Part shown: positions 1-7,991 of the stretch, piece by piece
Layout: each line of letters opens with the position of its first letter
Position numbering within the stretch: position 1 is the stretch's first letter
Virus record (IMG/VR): IMGVR_UViG_3300026094_000847
Coordinates: 1-63,589 of that record
Reading direction: 5' to 3' (one strand)
Origin: a virus
DNA: 63,589 bases
The notes under the pieces: generated by a model
What the model saw: only the letters and a program-made list of their open reading frames with translations
What the model was told of the DNA's origin: nothing
Database searches by the model: none
Program-made: the position numbers and the translations under genes

Positions 1-64
1 GTTCTAGCTTGGCTTTCTGTCTTAATTCTTTAGTTGATAATGTTGATATACCGTTAGCTGCCAT
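1..64 (-). CDS. Leftward gene, only its N-terminus inside the window
   Basis: The reading frame begins MAANGISTLSTKELRQ and runs off the left edge. Its ATG overlaps the stop codon of the next leftward gene (TGATG), so the two are translationally coupled. Too little is present to assign a function. Its partner carries a late promoter, so it is probably a late gene. Confidence 0.6.
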   Translation of the reverse strand, partial: MAANGISTLSTKELRQKAKLE

Positions 65-345
65 CAGTTGCCTCCAAACACTCTGCCGTGCTCACCTCGT
101 ATATCAGCTGGATGTTTGGGCTCTTGCCAGCCGCCTCCTGCACGTGTGGTAACAACTGTGATATCACTGACACGTTCATCTGGTTCGTTTGCATAACCAG
201 AGTCGGTGTTACAGCCCTGTAGATCATCTATTTGATTCTTTCTGCGAGTTTCGTCATCGTAGTAAGATGACTCCGCGTCTGTGCTCTTGTGTTCTACCTT
301 GTCGATCAAGTCTAGAATGTCGCGGATAATTTCTGTGGCACGCAT
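64..345 (-). CDS. Small acidic late protein, unknown function
   Basis: A 93-residue soluble, charged protein with no recognised domain. An AGGAG ribosome site lies just before the ATG, and a perfect T4-type late promoter (TATAAATA on the minus strand) sits 18 nt upstream. It overlaps the start of the next leftward gene. The late promoter suggests a virion or morphogenesis role, which is inference only. Confidence 0.7.
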   Translation of the reverse strand: MRATEIIRDILDLIDKVEHKSTDAESSYYDDETRRKNQIDDLQGCNTDSGYANEPDERVSDITVVTTRAGGGWQEPKHPADIRGEHGRVFGGN

Positions 346-363
346 CTAATTCTCCTGTCTACA

Positions 364-371
364 TATTTATA
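364..371 (-). promoter_or_regulatory. T4-type late promoter TATAAATA
   Basis: Exact TATAAATA on the minus strand upstream of the 93-residue gene, giving a short leader that contains AGGAG. Confidence 0.75.
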
Positions 372-372
372 A

Positions 373-380
373 TGTAAATA
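373..380 (+). promoter_or_regulatory. Late-promoter-like TGTAAATA before the ALAS gene
   Basis: TGTAAATA ends 5 nt before the ATG of the 5-aminolevulinate synthase gene. It differs from the late consensus at one position. No Shine-Dalgarno sequence lies between it and the ATG, so the message would start at or next to the start codon. Confidence 0.45.
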
Positions 381-385
381 CATGT

Positions 386-1579
386 ATGATAGATAAGAAA
401 CCTGTTCAACATCTCATTGATCAATTAAAAGAAAATGGGAAGTATAGAGTTTTTAACGATATTATTCGAGAGCGTGGCGATTTCCCCAATGCACTTTGGT
501 ATGGTCCTTACAATATCAAAAACATTGTTAATTGGTGCAGTAACGACTATCTAGGCATGGGGCAACACAAGATTGTTATAGATGCCATGCACACTGCGCT
601 GAATCAAACCGGCTCTGGCAGCGGAGGAACGCGGAACATAGGCGGGACTTCGCACTATCATGTCGCGCTAGAGCACGAACTAGCAACACTGCATCAAAAG
701 CAGAGCGCACTGTTGTTTACAAGCGCCTATGTAGCAAACGAATGGAGCCTGATTGCGCTTGCAAAAATAATACCAAACATAGAATACATATCTGATTCAA
801 AGAATCACAACTCAATGATTATGGGCATACGCCATTCAGGCGCACCCAAACAGGTTTTTGAACACAACAACCTAGAGGATCTAGAAAGCCGTGTTGCTAA
901 TTCTAGACTCAGCGGCAACACGCCTTGTATTGTGTTCGAAAGTGTATACAGCATGGACGGTGATGTTTCGCCTATGCAAGAGATCTGTGATATTGCTGAC
1001 CGTTATGAAGCCATTACGTATATAGACGAAGTTCACGCTGTTGGTCTGTATGGTGAGACCGGCGGAGGTTGGACTGAAAAACTGGGGCTACAATCCCGTG
1101 TTGACATAGTCAACGGAACCCTGGGGAAGGCATTTGGCGTCCAAGGAGGATATATCGCCGCGGACAGCGATGTCACAGATGCTATTCGACTGGTTAGTGC
1201 AGGATTTATTTTCACTACTTCAATGAGTCCTGTTACCTGCGCCGGCGCAATGGCATCTGTCAAATGGTTAAAGCAAAACAACTATATTAGGGAACAGCAT
1301 CAAGAAAGAGCGCAACGTCTAAAAGAACTGCTACAGCAGGCGGAATTGCCTGTAATGAACAGTGCAACGCATATTGTGCCTGTAATGGTAGGCAATGCCA
1401 AACGATGCAAAGCAATGAGTGACGAGTTACTGAACGAGCATAACATCTATGTTCAGCCTATTAATTCGCCAACTGTTGATGTGGGAACAGAACGATTGAG
1501 ATTTGCTCCGACGCCGTTTCATTCTGACTCAATGATGAGCGAACTGGTTTGCGCACTTCAATCGGTGTTCAAATCTTGA
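386..1579 (+). CDS. hemA: 5-aminolevulinate synthase
   Basis: PLP enzyme of the alpha-oxoamine synthase family that condenses glycine and succinyl-CoA to 5-aminolevulinate, the first committed step of C4-type haem synthesis. Visible signatures are [10 protein letters not shown] (50-59), the glycine-rich GSGSGGTRN (76-84), YSMDGD (188-193), DEVHAVG (214-220) and the PLP lysine K248 in GTLGKAFG. The C-terminal part keeps the INSPTV and [11 protein letters not shown] segments that separate ALAS from 8-amino-7-oxononanoate synthase and KBL. At 397 residues it matches the length of bacterial ALAS and looks intact. It stands alone, facing a leftward cluster. This route is typical of Alphaproteobacteria, which suggests acquisition from such a host. 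It probably boosts haem or tetrapyrrole supply during infection (inference). Confidence 0.93.
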   Translation: MIDKKPVQHLIDQLKENGKYRVFNDIIRERGDFPNALWYGPYNIKNIVNWCSNDYLGMGQHKIVIDAMHTALNQTGSGSGGTRNIGGTSHYHVALEHELATLHQKQSALLFTSAYVANEWSLIALAKIIPNIEYISDSKNHNSMIMGIRHSGAPKQVFEHNNLEDLESRVANSRLSGNTPCIVFESVYSMDGDVSPMQEICDIADRYEAITYIDEVHAVGLYGETGGGWTEKLGLQSRVDIVNGTLGKAFGVQGGYIAADSDVTDAIRLVSAGFIFTTSMSPVTCAGAMASVKWLKQNNYIREQHQERAQRLKELLQQAELPVMNSATHIVPVMVGNAKRCKAMSDELLNEHNIYVQPINSPTVDVGTERLRFAPTPFHSDSMMSELVCALQSVFKS

Positions 1580-1584
1580 TATTT

Positions 1585-1983
1585 TTATCTACCGATAATT
1601 GTTTTAATTTTTTGTGTGGTCGAATAACCTTCTAGCCTCTCAAAATATTCTATGTTCTTACAATGCTGAGCACCAACAATACGTTTACTTTTGTATTCGA
1701 TTCCGATTACCAATCTATCTGGTTGGTAGGCTTCGTAGATTTGTTCTAGCTCTCGTTCATTATCAAAGATACGAACTTCGTCGATGCCTTTGATGTTTTC
1801 TAAAAGTGCTTTTCTTTCTTCTTGACTGTTAGCAGGCCTGCTGTTTCCTTTAAGTTCTTTTACTCTACGATCACTGTCAATGCATACCAGCAGATAGTTA
1901 CTGTCTTTTCTTGCATACCCGATCAGTGCAAGATGACCTCTGTGCAGAATATCAAAAGTACCGTTAATTGCTGTCTTGGTCAT
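1585..1983 (-). CDS. Cytidylyltransferase-like nucleotidyltransferase
   Basis: A 132-residue protein of the HxGH nucleotidyltransferase superfamily (glycerol-3-phosphate cytidylyltransferase or RfaE C-terminal type). The signature NGTFDILHRGH lies at the N-terminus, and the C-terminal YSTT matches the family's second nucleotide-binding motif. The start is set at MTKTAING because an upstream extension would run deep into the cupin gene; the frames still overlap by 20 nt. With the cupin gene it forms a pair whose two domains recur as one fused protein at 51931-52725. It likely activates a sugar- or polyol-phosphate with CTP or ATP; the substrate is unknown. Confidence 0.8.
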   Translation of the reverse strand: MTKTAINGTFDILHRGHLALIGYARKDSNYLLVCIDSDRRVKELKGNSRPANSQEERKALLENIKGIDEVRIFDNERELEQIYEAYQPDRLVIGIEYKSKRIVGAQHCKNIEYFERLEGYSTTQKIKTIIGR

Positions 1984-2353
1984 TTTGTGTTTGGCTGTCT
2001 CCGGGAAAAATTCTATAGTTGTCTTCAACTGAATCTGGAGTGCTAACTTCAAAAATAACAGAGTTAGGAACCAGTGCTTCTAATTGATGCGGCACCATCG
2101 GCGGATTGCGCCAGATATCACCTTCCTTTAGGGTCTGTTCATGGGTGCTGCCGTCTTCTAGGTTCATTAATGTGAGTTTGAAACTGCCTGCATTTACAAA
2201 CCAACTTTCGTCTTTTTCTTTGTGAAAGTGCATTGAAAACTTTGCACCTGCACGATCGAATACTAGAAGTTTTCCGCAGTAACTATCAGTAGTAGCCCAA
2301 ATAATTTCATAGCCCCAACCTTTGTCTACTTTTCCTGATTGGCGTTCACTCAC
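1964..2353 (-). CDS. Mannose-6-phosphate isomerase-type cupin
   Basis: A 129-residue single-domain cupin. The metal motif appears as HFHKEKDE (around 43-50), with the second-motif histidine in VPHQLEA. It resembles the type II sugar-phosphate isomerase cupins common in marine phages. The frame overlaps the nucleotidyltransferase gene and shares its start point with the end of clpP. An isomerase or epimerase role on a nucleotide-sugar precursor is plausible but unproven. Confidence 0.75.
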   Translation of the reverse strand: MSERQSGKVDKGWGYEIIWATTDSYCGKLLVFDRAGAKFSMHFHKEKDESWFVNAGSFKLTLMNLEDGSTHEQTLKEGDIWRNPPMVPHQLEALVPNSVIFEVSTPDSVEDNYRIFPGDSQTQNDQDSN

Positions 2354-2940
2354 TAGCGCGACTCCTTGATTTCGTCTACTAAACCATAATCAAGAGCTTC
2401 TTGCGCACTCATAAACTTGTCTCGCTCCATGTCTTCGCGCAGTTCTTCGTAGGTTTTGCCTTTTGAATTATGTTTAACGTACACTTCAGTAAGGTACTTT
2501 TTAATTTTGATTATCTCTTCTGCATGAATCTCGATATCTGTGGCTTGACCGCTGGCACCTCCAGACGGCTGATGAATCATGTGCCGAGCGCTGGGCAACA
2601 TGTATCGTTTGCCTGCCGCACCTGCCTGTGCCAACAAAGAACCCATAGAACAAGCCTGTCCCATGACATAGGTTGCAACATCCGGTTTGATAAACTGCAT
2701 GGTATCGTAGATTGACATGCCTGCTGTTACTACTCCGCCCGGGCTATTGATAAACAAATTAATATCTTTGTCTGGGTTTTCGCTTTCAAGAAACAGCAAT
2801 TGCGACACGATCAAATTGGCCATGTTGTCTTCTACTGGTCCATTCAACATCACAATGCGCTCTTTCATCAAGCGACTGTAAATGTCGTAACTGCGTTCGC
2901 CTTTGCTGGTCTGCTCGACTACCATTGGAATAAGATTCAT
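2353..2940 (-). CDS. clpP: ClpP ATP-dependent protease proteolytic subunit
   Basis: A 195-residue serine protease of full bacterial ClpP length. The catalytic triad is intact: S98 in GQACSMGS, H123 in MIHQPSGG and D170 before MERDKFMS. The family segment INSPGG is also present. The N-terminus is short, as in mature ClpP without a propeptide. It heads a three-gene leftward operon with the cupin and nucleotidyltransferase and has its own sigma70 promoter. No ClpX or ClpA partner is visible here, so it would use host unfoldases or redirect host proteolysis. Confidence 0.95.
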   Translation of the reverse strand: MNLIPMVVEQTSKGERSYDIYSRLMKERIVMLNGPVEDNMANLIVSQLLFLESENPDKDINLFINSPGGVVTAGMSIYDTMQFIKPDVATYVMGQACSMGSLLAQAGAAGKRYMLPSARHMIHQPSGGASGQATDIEIHAEEIIKIKKYLTEVYVKHNSKGKTYEELREDMERDKFMSAQEALDYGLVDEIKESR

Positions 2941-2968
2941 TAGTTTCTCCGTTGTGTTCTAAAGTTAT

Positions 2969-2996
2969 ATTATAGCGGTTGCAAAAAAATTGTCAA
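2969..2996 (-). promoter_or_regulatory. Sigma70 promoter for clpP
   Basis: On the minus strand TTGACA and TATAAT are separated by 16 nt, ending about 29 nt before the clpP ATG. It interleaves with a rightward promoter-like sequence for the HNH gene. Confidence 0.7.
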
Positions 2997-3008
2997 TCGT
3001 TATATAAT
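2979..3008 (+). promoter_or_regulatory. Candidate sigma70 promoter for the HNH endonuclease gene
   Basis: TTGCAA, 18-nt spacer, TATAAT. It overlaps the divergent clpP promoter, so RNA polymerase could probably occupy only one at a time. Confidence 0.45.
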
Positions 3009-3047
3009 TGTAGTCTTATGTAAAGTAAATACTCTAGTAGGAACAAA

Positions 3048-3554
3048 ATGTCAACTCTCGTACTAAACGCAGATGCACAACCGACAAACTATCTCCCGCT
3101 GTCTGTTATTGACTGGCAGGAGGCCATACGCTATATGGTTTCTGAGCGTGCTAGAGTTGTAACCTTCTATGAAGATTGGGTTGTGAGCTCTCCCAGCTGG
3201 GAAACTCCCGTTCCTGCTGTAATTATGCTCAGCGAGTATCAAAAACCAAAGAAATCGGTAAGATTATCTAAGCGTAATGTTTATCTACGCGATGAATACC
3301 AATGTCAATACTGTAGTGAGATTGTAAACGAAAAAACTGCCAGTATCGATCACGTGTTGCCTATTTCTAAAGGCGGAAAGAATCGCTGGGACAATCTTAC
3401 CACGGCCTGTAGAACCTGCAACAGCAACAAAAGCTCTAAGCTGATCAAGCCCAAGAACACACCTTACAAACCCGACTATTGGGAATTGGTTGCTAAACGC
3501 AAGGCACGAGGCTACGCAGTTCTCCATCACAGTTGGAACGAGTTTTTAGGTTGA
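3048..3554 (+). CDS. HNH endonuclease
   Basis: A 168-residue protein. The HNH core occupies about residues 80-130: CQYC, then SIDHVLPISKGG, WDNLTTACRTCNSNK, giving the zinc-binding cysteine pairs and the His-Asn-His catalytic set. The N-terminal LVLNADAQP segment is typical of a widespread bacterial and phage HNH subfamily. It has its own promoter-like element and precedes the ligase gene. It could be a free-standing homing endonuclease or a host-DNA nicking enzyme. Confidence 0.88.
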   Translation: MSTLVLNADAQPTNYLPLSVIDWQEAIRYMVSERARVVTFYEDWVVSSPSWETPVPAVIMLSEYQKPKKSVRLSKRNVYLRDEYQCQYCSEIVNEKTASIDHVLPISKGGKNRWDNLTTACRTCNSNKSSKLIKPKNTPYKPDYWELVAKRKARGYAVLHHSWNEFLG

Positions 3555-3578
3555 CAGCATTGCTTTTTGTGCTATAAT
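3551..3578 (+). promoter_or_regulatory. Sigma70 promoter for DNA ligase, -35 overlapping the HNH stop codon
   Basis: TTGACA, 16-nt spacer, TATAAT. The TGA inside TTGACA is the stop codon of the HNH gene. Confidence 0.8.
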
Positions 3579-3605
3579 TTGGATATAGCAATTAGGAGCG
3601 TAGCA

Positions 3606-4925
3606 ATGCGAACCCAACCCATGTGGTACATTCACAATCTAGAAACCCATAACAGTCGACTAAACAAGGAAGCTATCCTCGAATCGGCTGTAGATGACAA
3701 CGTGCCAGAGTTTTTTGAAGGTCTTCGCATGGCATTAGACCCGCTGGTAACGTTTGGCGTTAAAGAAATTCCCGCGAAACACGACACAGAAGGCCAGGGG
3801 TTGAGTTGGGATAACTTTGTTGTAATGGCAGATAAATTGCAGTCTCGCGAGCTTACAGGCCACGCCGCACGTGATGCAATTGTAATACAAATGAATGTTG
3901 CTACACCGGAACAGTGGAACGATTGGTATCGCAGAATCTTACAAAAAGATCTGAAGTGTGGTGTAAGCGAAAAAACGATCAACAAAGTCGTCAAACGCAA
4001 GGGACGGCCTGAACTAGCCGTCCCTGTTTTCGAGTGCATGTTGGCACACGATGGCGCAAATCACGAAAAGAAAATTGCAGGACGCAAGATTCTAGAGCCC
4101 AAACTAGATGGTGTTCGCTGTGTTACAGTAATCGATTACGAAAAAAGATTGGTTCAGCAGTTTACCCGCAATGGCAAATTGCTCACAAACTTTGGCCACA
4201 TTACATCAGGACTAGAAAAGGTTATAGACGAGTTTGGAAGATCCTATGTAATTGATGGCGAGATCATGAGCAACAACTTTCAAGACCTTATGAAGCAGAT
4301 TCATCGCAAGAAAGATGTTCATGCAGAAGATGCTGTGCTACATGCGTTTGACATTTTGCCTTTGAGTGAATTTCAGTCGGGCAAGAGCGTGATGGCACAG
4401 CGCAAGCGTTCAAACTTTCTCAACACATTCCGTGGTGTGTTTGAAGACGCAGGTTCAGTTAAAATTGTGACTTGGGACGAAGCTGATCTCGATACAAAGG
4501 AAGGCAAAGCCAAATTGCATGAATACAATCAGTGGGCCGTCGACAACGACTTCGAAGGCATTATGATCAAAGATCCACAGGCACTCTACGAGTGCAAGCG
4601 AAGCACTAGCTGGCTAAAGATCAAACCTTTTATTGAAGTCACACTAGAAGTAGTCGACTACGAAGAAGGCACAGGACGCAACGAAGGACGCTTGGGTGCA
4701 GTTATTTGTGAAGGAACAGATGATGGAAAACAAATTCGAGTTAATGTTGGCAGTGGCTTTACGGATGCTGATCGCGATAGCTATTGGAACAGTCGTGATA
4801 GTCTTGTTGGCAACCTCATAGAAGTGAGAGCCGATGCTGTAACACAGAATCAAGACGGTACTTATAGCTTAAGATTTCCTCGATTCAAAACTTTCCGCGG
4901 ATTTGAGACAGGCGAGAAGATATAA
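3606..4925 (+). CDS. ATP-dependent DNA ligase (T4 gp30-like)
   Basis: A 439-residue nucleotidyltransferase-fold ligase that seals nicks in Okazaki and recombination intermediates. Motif I is EPKLDGVR with the adenylated lysine K166. IDGEIM is motif III, FEGIMIKDP motif IV and WLKIKPF motif V, followed by a C-terminal OB-fold region. The start at 3606 is chosen because it follows TAGGAGCG and lies downstream of the mapped promoter; the 13-codon upstream extension lacks a ribosome site. Confidence 0.95.
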   Translation: MRTQPMWYIHNLETHNSRLNKEAILESAVDDNVPEFFEGLRMALDPLVTFGVKEIPAKHDTEGQGLSWDNFVVMADKLQSRELTGHAARDAIVIQMNVATPEQWNDWYRRILQKDLKCGVSEKTINKVVKRKGRPELAVPVFECMLAHDGANHEKKIAGRKILEPKLDGVRCVTVIDYEKRLVQQFTRNGKLLTNFGHITSGLEKVIDEFGRSYVIDGEIMSNNFQDLMKQIHRKKDVHAEDAVLHAFDILPLSEFQSGKSVMAQRKRSNFLNTFRGVFEDAGSVKIVTWDEADLDTKEGKAKLHEYNQWAVDNDFEGIMIKDPQALYECKRSTSWLKIKPFIEVTLEVVDYEEGTGRNEGRLGAVICEGTDDGKQIRVNVGSGFTDADRDSYWNSRDSLVGNLIEVRADAVTQNQDGTYSLRFPRFKTFRGFETGEKI

Positions 4926-4970
4926 TAGTTAAGAAGCGATAATATTATTTTCACTCACTTGGAGTTAACG

Positions 4971-5189
4971 ATGTTTGGACTATTTAAAAAGAAAGAACCC
5001 GAAGAAGCAATTCAATACTATACTGTAGACTTTGACAAGATCGAAACACTGGAAGAACTTAGAGAAGTAGTGCGAGGTCTTGTTTCTGCTATCTCTCCGG
5101 TCCCGCGTTCAAAATTACGTGTGCCAGAAGATAGGCTTGAAAACTACCCTGTGTTGAAGAAAATTGTAGTCAAAGAAGAGACTAAATGA
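4971..5189 (+). CDS. Small protein, unknown function
   Basis: A 72-residue protein starting MFGLFKKK, with a basic N-terminus and acidic body. GGAG precedes the ATG by 7 nt. Its last nine codons share near-identical DNA with the end of the gene at 5465-5737, read there in another frame. No domain recognised. Confidence 0.6.
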   Translation: MFGLFKKKEPEEAIQYYTVDFDKIETLEELREVVRGLVSAISPVPRSKLRVPEDRLENYPVLKKIVVKEETK

Positions 5190-5191
5190 AT
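5161..5191 (+). repeat. 31-nt direct repeat, copy 1
   Basis: Matches 5713-5743 at 28 of 31 positions. It covers the last codons and stop of the 72-residue gene. Confidence 0.7.
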
Positions 5192-5203
5192 ATCTATTAG
5201 TAT

Positions 5204-5425
5204 ATGAAAGATTACACTAGACAATTCCCAATGGGTTGCGGCAAAAATTACACTGTTATCGACGTTTCGCACTGTAGAGAGCGGCTGAGATCAGTTGAGC
5301 ATAAAATGCTAGAATGGCTTGAGTATTATGATGATCAAAGTTGGTTTGCTTGGGAGCGGCCCGCCGATAAGATGATATTTGAAGACAAAAAAATTGCAAC
5401 AATATTCGCTTTAAGATGGACATAA
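5204..5425 (+). CDS. Small protein, unknown function
   Basis: A 73-residue protein rich in aromatic and charged residues (GCGKNYTVID near the N-terminus, WLEYYDDQSWFAWE in the middle). No strong ribosome site is visible before the ATG. It sits between two genes of similar size with shared 3' ends. Not recognised. Confidence 0.5.
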   Translation: MKDYTRQFPMGCGKNYTVIDVSHCRERLRSVEHKMLEWLEYYDDQSWFAWERPADKMIFEDKKIATIFALRWT

Positions 5426-5464
5426 CGTAGTAGGCATCTTAATTTTAACTTAACGGAGTAAAAT

Positions 5465-5737
5465 ATGTTTGGAGCAATGCTAAAATCATTTAAACGTGTT
5501 AAACACGAACCAGCAAGGCCAACGATTTCAGACTATGAAAGAAATCTACTTGAAATCTGGGAAAGTCTTGACAGCGAACTCAAGGCATTTGCAAAGTCCG
5601 ACAGGCCACATATCGCTCCTCGTGGTAATAAAATTCGCTTTAATGAAAAAGGAATGGCTGAGTTGGTTAGACAACTGGATGAGATTGGGTACGAAATCCG
5701 TAAAAAGAAGGGAAATCGTAGTCAAAGAAGAAATTAA
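5465..5737 (+). CDS. Small basic protein, unknown function
   Basis: A 90-residue protein starting MFGAMLKSFKR and ending in a basic KKKGNRSQRRN tail. ACGGAG lies just before the ATG. Its 3' end carries the second copy of the 31-nt repeat, but in a different frame from copy 1, so the tails differ. An alternative frame at 5496-5741 ends VVKEEIK like the 72-residue protein, suggesting a duplicated and frame-shifted tail. Confidence 0.55.
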   Translation: MFGAMLKSFKRVKHEPARPTISDYERNLLEIWESLDSELKAFAKSDRPHIAPRGNKIRFNEKGMAELVRQLDEIGYEIRKKKGNRSQRRN

Positions 5738-5743
5738 ATGAAT
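5713..5743 (+). repeat. 31-nt direct repeat, copy 2
   Basis: Three mismatches to 5161-5191. It lies across the stop codon of the 90-residue gene. Confidence 0.7.
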
Positions 5744-5873
5744 GTTATACTAGAATGAGTCATCTAAACATAAAGTGCTAAAAACCAAAAGAAGAAAGCA
5801 GATTTTTTTGTCAAACACATGATGGATTTAATTAATCTATTTAAATAAATGATAGTTTGTAAGGATTCACTTT

Positions 5874-6629
5874 TTGAAAATTAAAAAAACAATATTAGAT
5901 AGAATAGAATCAAAATTTTCTAACACATATGAATTACAACAGCGTTATAGAGCGCATCCCTGCTATTCTCTAATAGAAATTAAAAACTTTCTTCCTGTTG
6001 AAATAACACGAAAACTAGCCAAAGAACTAGACTATATCCCTCTTTCAGAATGTAGGAATTTTACTCGCCGCGGCTCTAACATATATGAATATAACAAGTT
6101 AGACGATACTCCAGTTGCTGACGAACTCGTACATGCCCTACATAGTTCTCAATTTATTAGCTGGTTGCAACAAGTAACTGATACTGTCGATATTATTCCA
6201 GATCCGCATCTAATCGGAGCAGGATATTCTAAAGCTTATAAAGGCGATAGTCTAAAGGTACATACAGATTTTAACTGGAACGACGAACTAAGATTGCACA
6301 GAAGATTGAATACTATTATCTTTCTCAATGAAAATTGGAAGGATGAGTACGGCGGACATTTAGAATTTTGGGACACAGAAAACGAAAACATGCTGTCTAA
6401 GATAAAGCCTGACGCTGGTAATTTACTAATTTGGAGCTATCATAACCTTGCCTATCACGGTTATCCAGAGCCTATGCATTGTCCAAAAAATGAGCCTAGA
6501 CGCAATTTTAGACTTTTCTATTATGTTAGCAATGCAAAACCAGATGACAAACATCCGCCTCATAGAAGTTTATATTGGTTTGACAAAAACACAAAAACCC
6601 CTTATGACGCATCCTGGAAAGAAAGATGA
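5874..6629 (+). CDS. 2-oxoglutarate/Fe(II) oxygenase, prolyl-4-hydroxylase type
   Basis: A 251-residue protein with the double-stranded beta-helix signature: HTDFNWN supplies the HxD pair, YHGYPEP the distal histidine and RRNFRLFYY the 2-oxoglutarate-binding arginine. The segment IFLNENWKDEYGGHLEFWD is characteristic of the P4H/Tpa1 type. The start is an unusual TTG after AAGGAT, since no in-frame ATG or GTG lies near. First gene of a tightly overlapping five-gene rightward operon (to 9904). It probably hydroxylates a protein or small molecule; the substrate is unknown. Confidence 0.85.
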   Translation: MKIKKTILDRIESKFSNTYELQQRYRAHPCYSLIEIKNFLPVEITRKLAKELDYIPLSECRNFTRRGSNIYEYNKLDDTPVADELVHALHSSQFISWLQQVTDTVDIIPDPHLIGAGYSKAYKGDSLKVHTDFNWNDELRLHRRLNTIIFLNENWKDEYGGHLEFWDTENENMLSKIKPDAGNLLIWSYHNLAYHGYPEPMHCPKNEPRRNFRLFYYVSNAKPDDKHPPHRSLYWFDKNTKTPYDASWKER

Positions 6630-7144
6630 AGACGCTGCATATAGATTTACCCAACTTTAATTTTAAAAATCTTAACTGGCTTGCACACGACAATGTTAGT
6701 TCGCAAGGTCGTGATGCAAAGTTCGAAGAACAAAACAGAAAATATATCGAAGCAGGTTTTACAGAATATAATTCTTTTTATTATCAAGCGTTTGATATAA
6801 CAGAAGAAATTACACAATTTGCACATGATCTTTTTCCTCGTTGTTCTATTTCTGTAATGTGTCAACCTCCAGGACAAACTCTGCCCAGTCACGAAGATAC
6901 TTTTTATAAATTTTCGAAGCTCAACGATGTTGACCCGTACAAGTGTGTAAGAGTAAATATATTTCTAGAAGATTGGCAGAGTGGACACTATTTTGAAATA
7001 AACGATACTCCTGTAGTACCGTGGGAGAGAGGGGATGCAGTTGTTATCTATAGAGACGAATTACATCTAAGCGGCAACATGGGTATGACCGAAAAATACA
7101 CTATGCAAATAACTGGAGTTGAAAGTGAACTTAAGAGGTGCTAA
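6626..7144 (+). CDS. Aspartyl/asparaginyl hydroxylase-like 2OG oxygenase
   Basis: A 172-residue protein. LPSHEDTFYK carries the first metal histidine, CVRVNIFLEDWQSGHYFEI the core strands, and RDELHLSGN a second histidine. This order resembles the aspartyl/asparaginyl beta-hydroxylase branch of the cupin fold. The ATG overlaps the upstream stop by 4 nt, so the two oxygenases are coupled. The lack of a clear HxD pair means it may act on a different metal set or be non-catalytic. Confidence 0.65.
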   Translation: MKTLHIDLPNFNFKNLNWLAHDNVSSQGRDAKFEEQNRKYIEAGFTEYNSFYYQAFDITEEITQFAHDLFPRCSISVMCQPPGQTLPSHEDTFYKFSKLNDVDPYKCVRVNIFLEDWQSGHYFEINDTPVVPWERGDAVVIYRDELHLSGNMGMTEKYTMQITGVESELKRC

Positions 7145-7991
7145 ACCCGTACAAGATCCTGCAATTAAGACATTTATTTCGCATCTCGAGCCTTCGCACG
7201 ATTTATACAACGAAGATATACAGGAACAGTTTATAGAAAAGTTTTTCAAATGGATTAATTCTAGCGAATTAAATTCTCTAAAGGGTTTAGAAACATTTAT
7301 AAACCGTAAGCTTACAGCAGGAACAGCCCAAACATTTGACCATTTTTATTGGGCAAACAAAACAAGAAGATTTAGATTCTATAAAGGCGAATTTATGTAT
7401 CACTCTGCCTGTTTAAAAAATGGCGGAGAATTTGAATATATCGAAAATGCCGACCTAGATGTAAACGATGCGGTAATTGTTTCTGTACCTTTTTCGGATT
7501 GGGGTACACAAAGACCTATGCAGAATTTACTAGAAACTTGTGATAGTCTTGATATTCCAGTACTATTAGATTTTGCATATTATCCTTGTGCTAAAAATAT
7601 CAGTATCGATCTAGCAAAACACAAATCAATCAATACTGTGGCCTTTTCTATATCAAAAGCCTTTGCTGGAGCAGAGTTTTTACGAGTAGGCATGCGTTTA
7701 CAAAAACAGGATCGAGACGACGGCATAGATGTTTTTAATTCTGTAGAAATGGTGAGTAGAGTCGGTATTTCTATAGCCTACCAGTTGATATCAGAATTTT
7801 CAGTAGATCATAATTGGCACACATACAAAGACGTTTATAAAGGAGTGTGCGAAGAATTAGAACTAGAACCTACAGATTGCGTAATGTTTGGCCTCGGCGG
7901 AGATCGATATCAAGAATACAATAGAGGAGGTTCTGTGAATAGAGTTTGTGTATCAGATATAATCGGAGAAAAATTGAATGGCAGTAGTTAA
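7125..7991 (+). CDS. PLP-dependent aminotransferase-like protein (fold type I)
   Basis: A 288-residue protein. VLLDFAYYPC matches the strand bearing the PLP-pyridine aspartate, and FSISKAFAGAEFLRVGM matches the Schiff-base lysine motif of class I/II aminotransferases. It is about 100 residues shorter than a typical aminotransferase and lacks an obvious small C-terminal domain. I place the start at GTG 7125 (GGAG 8 nt upstream); a TTG at 7119 is possible. It overlaps both neighbours. It may make or consume an amino group that the next gene's enzyme converts to a guanidino group. Confidence 0.65.
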   Translation: MNLRGAKPVQDPAIKTFISHLEPSHDLYNEDIQEQFIEKFFKWINSSELNSLKGLETFINRKLTAGTAQTFDHFYWANKTRRFRFYKGEFMYHSACLKNGGEFEYIENADLDVNDAVIVSVPFSDWGTQRPMQNLLETCDSLDIPVLLDFAYYPCAKNISIDLAKHKSINTVAFSISKAFAGAEFLRVGMRLQKQDRDDGIDVFNSVEMVSRVGISIAYQLISEFSVDHNWHTYKDVYKGVCEELELEPTDCVMFGLGGDRYQEYNRGGSVNRVCVSDIIGEKLNGSS

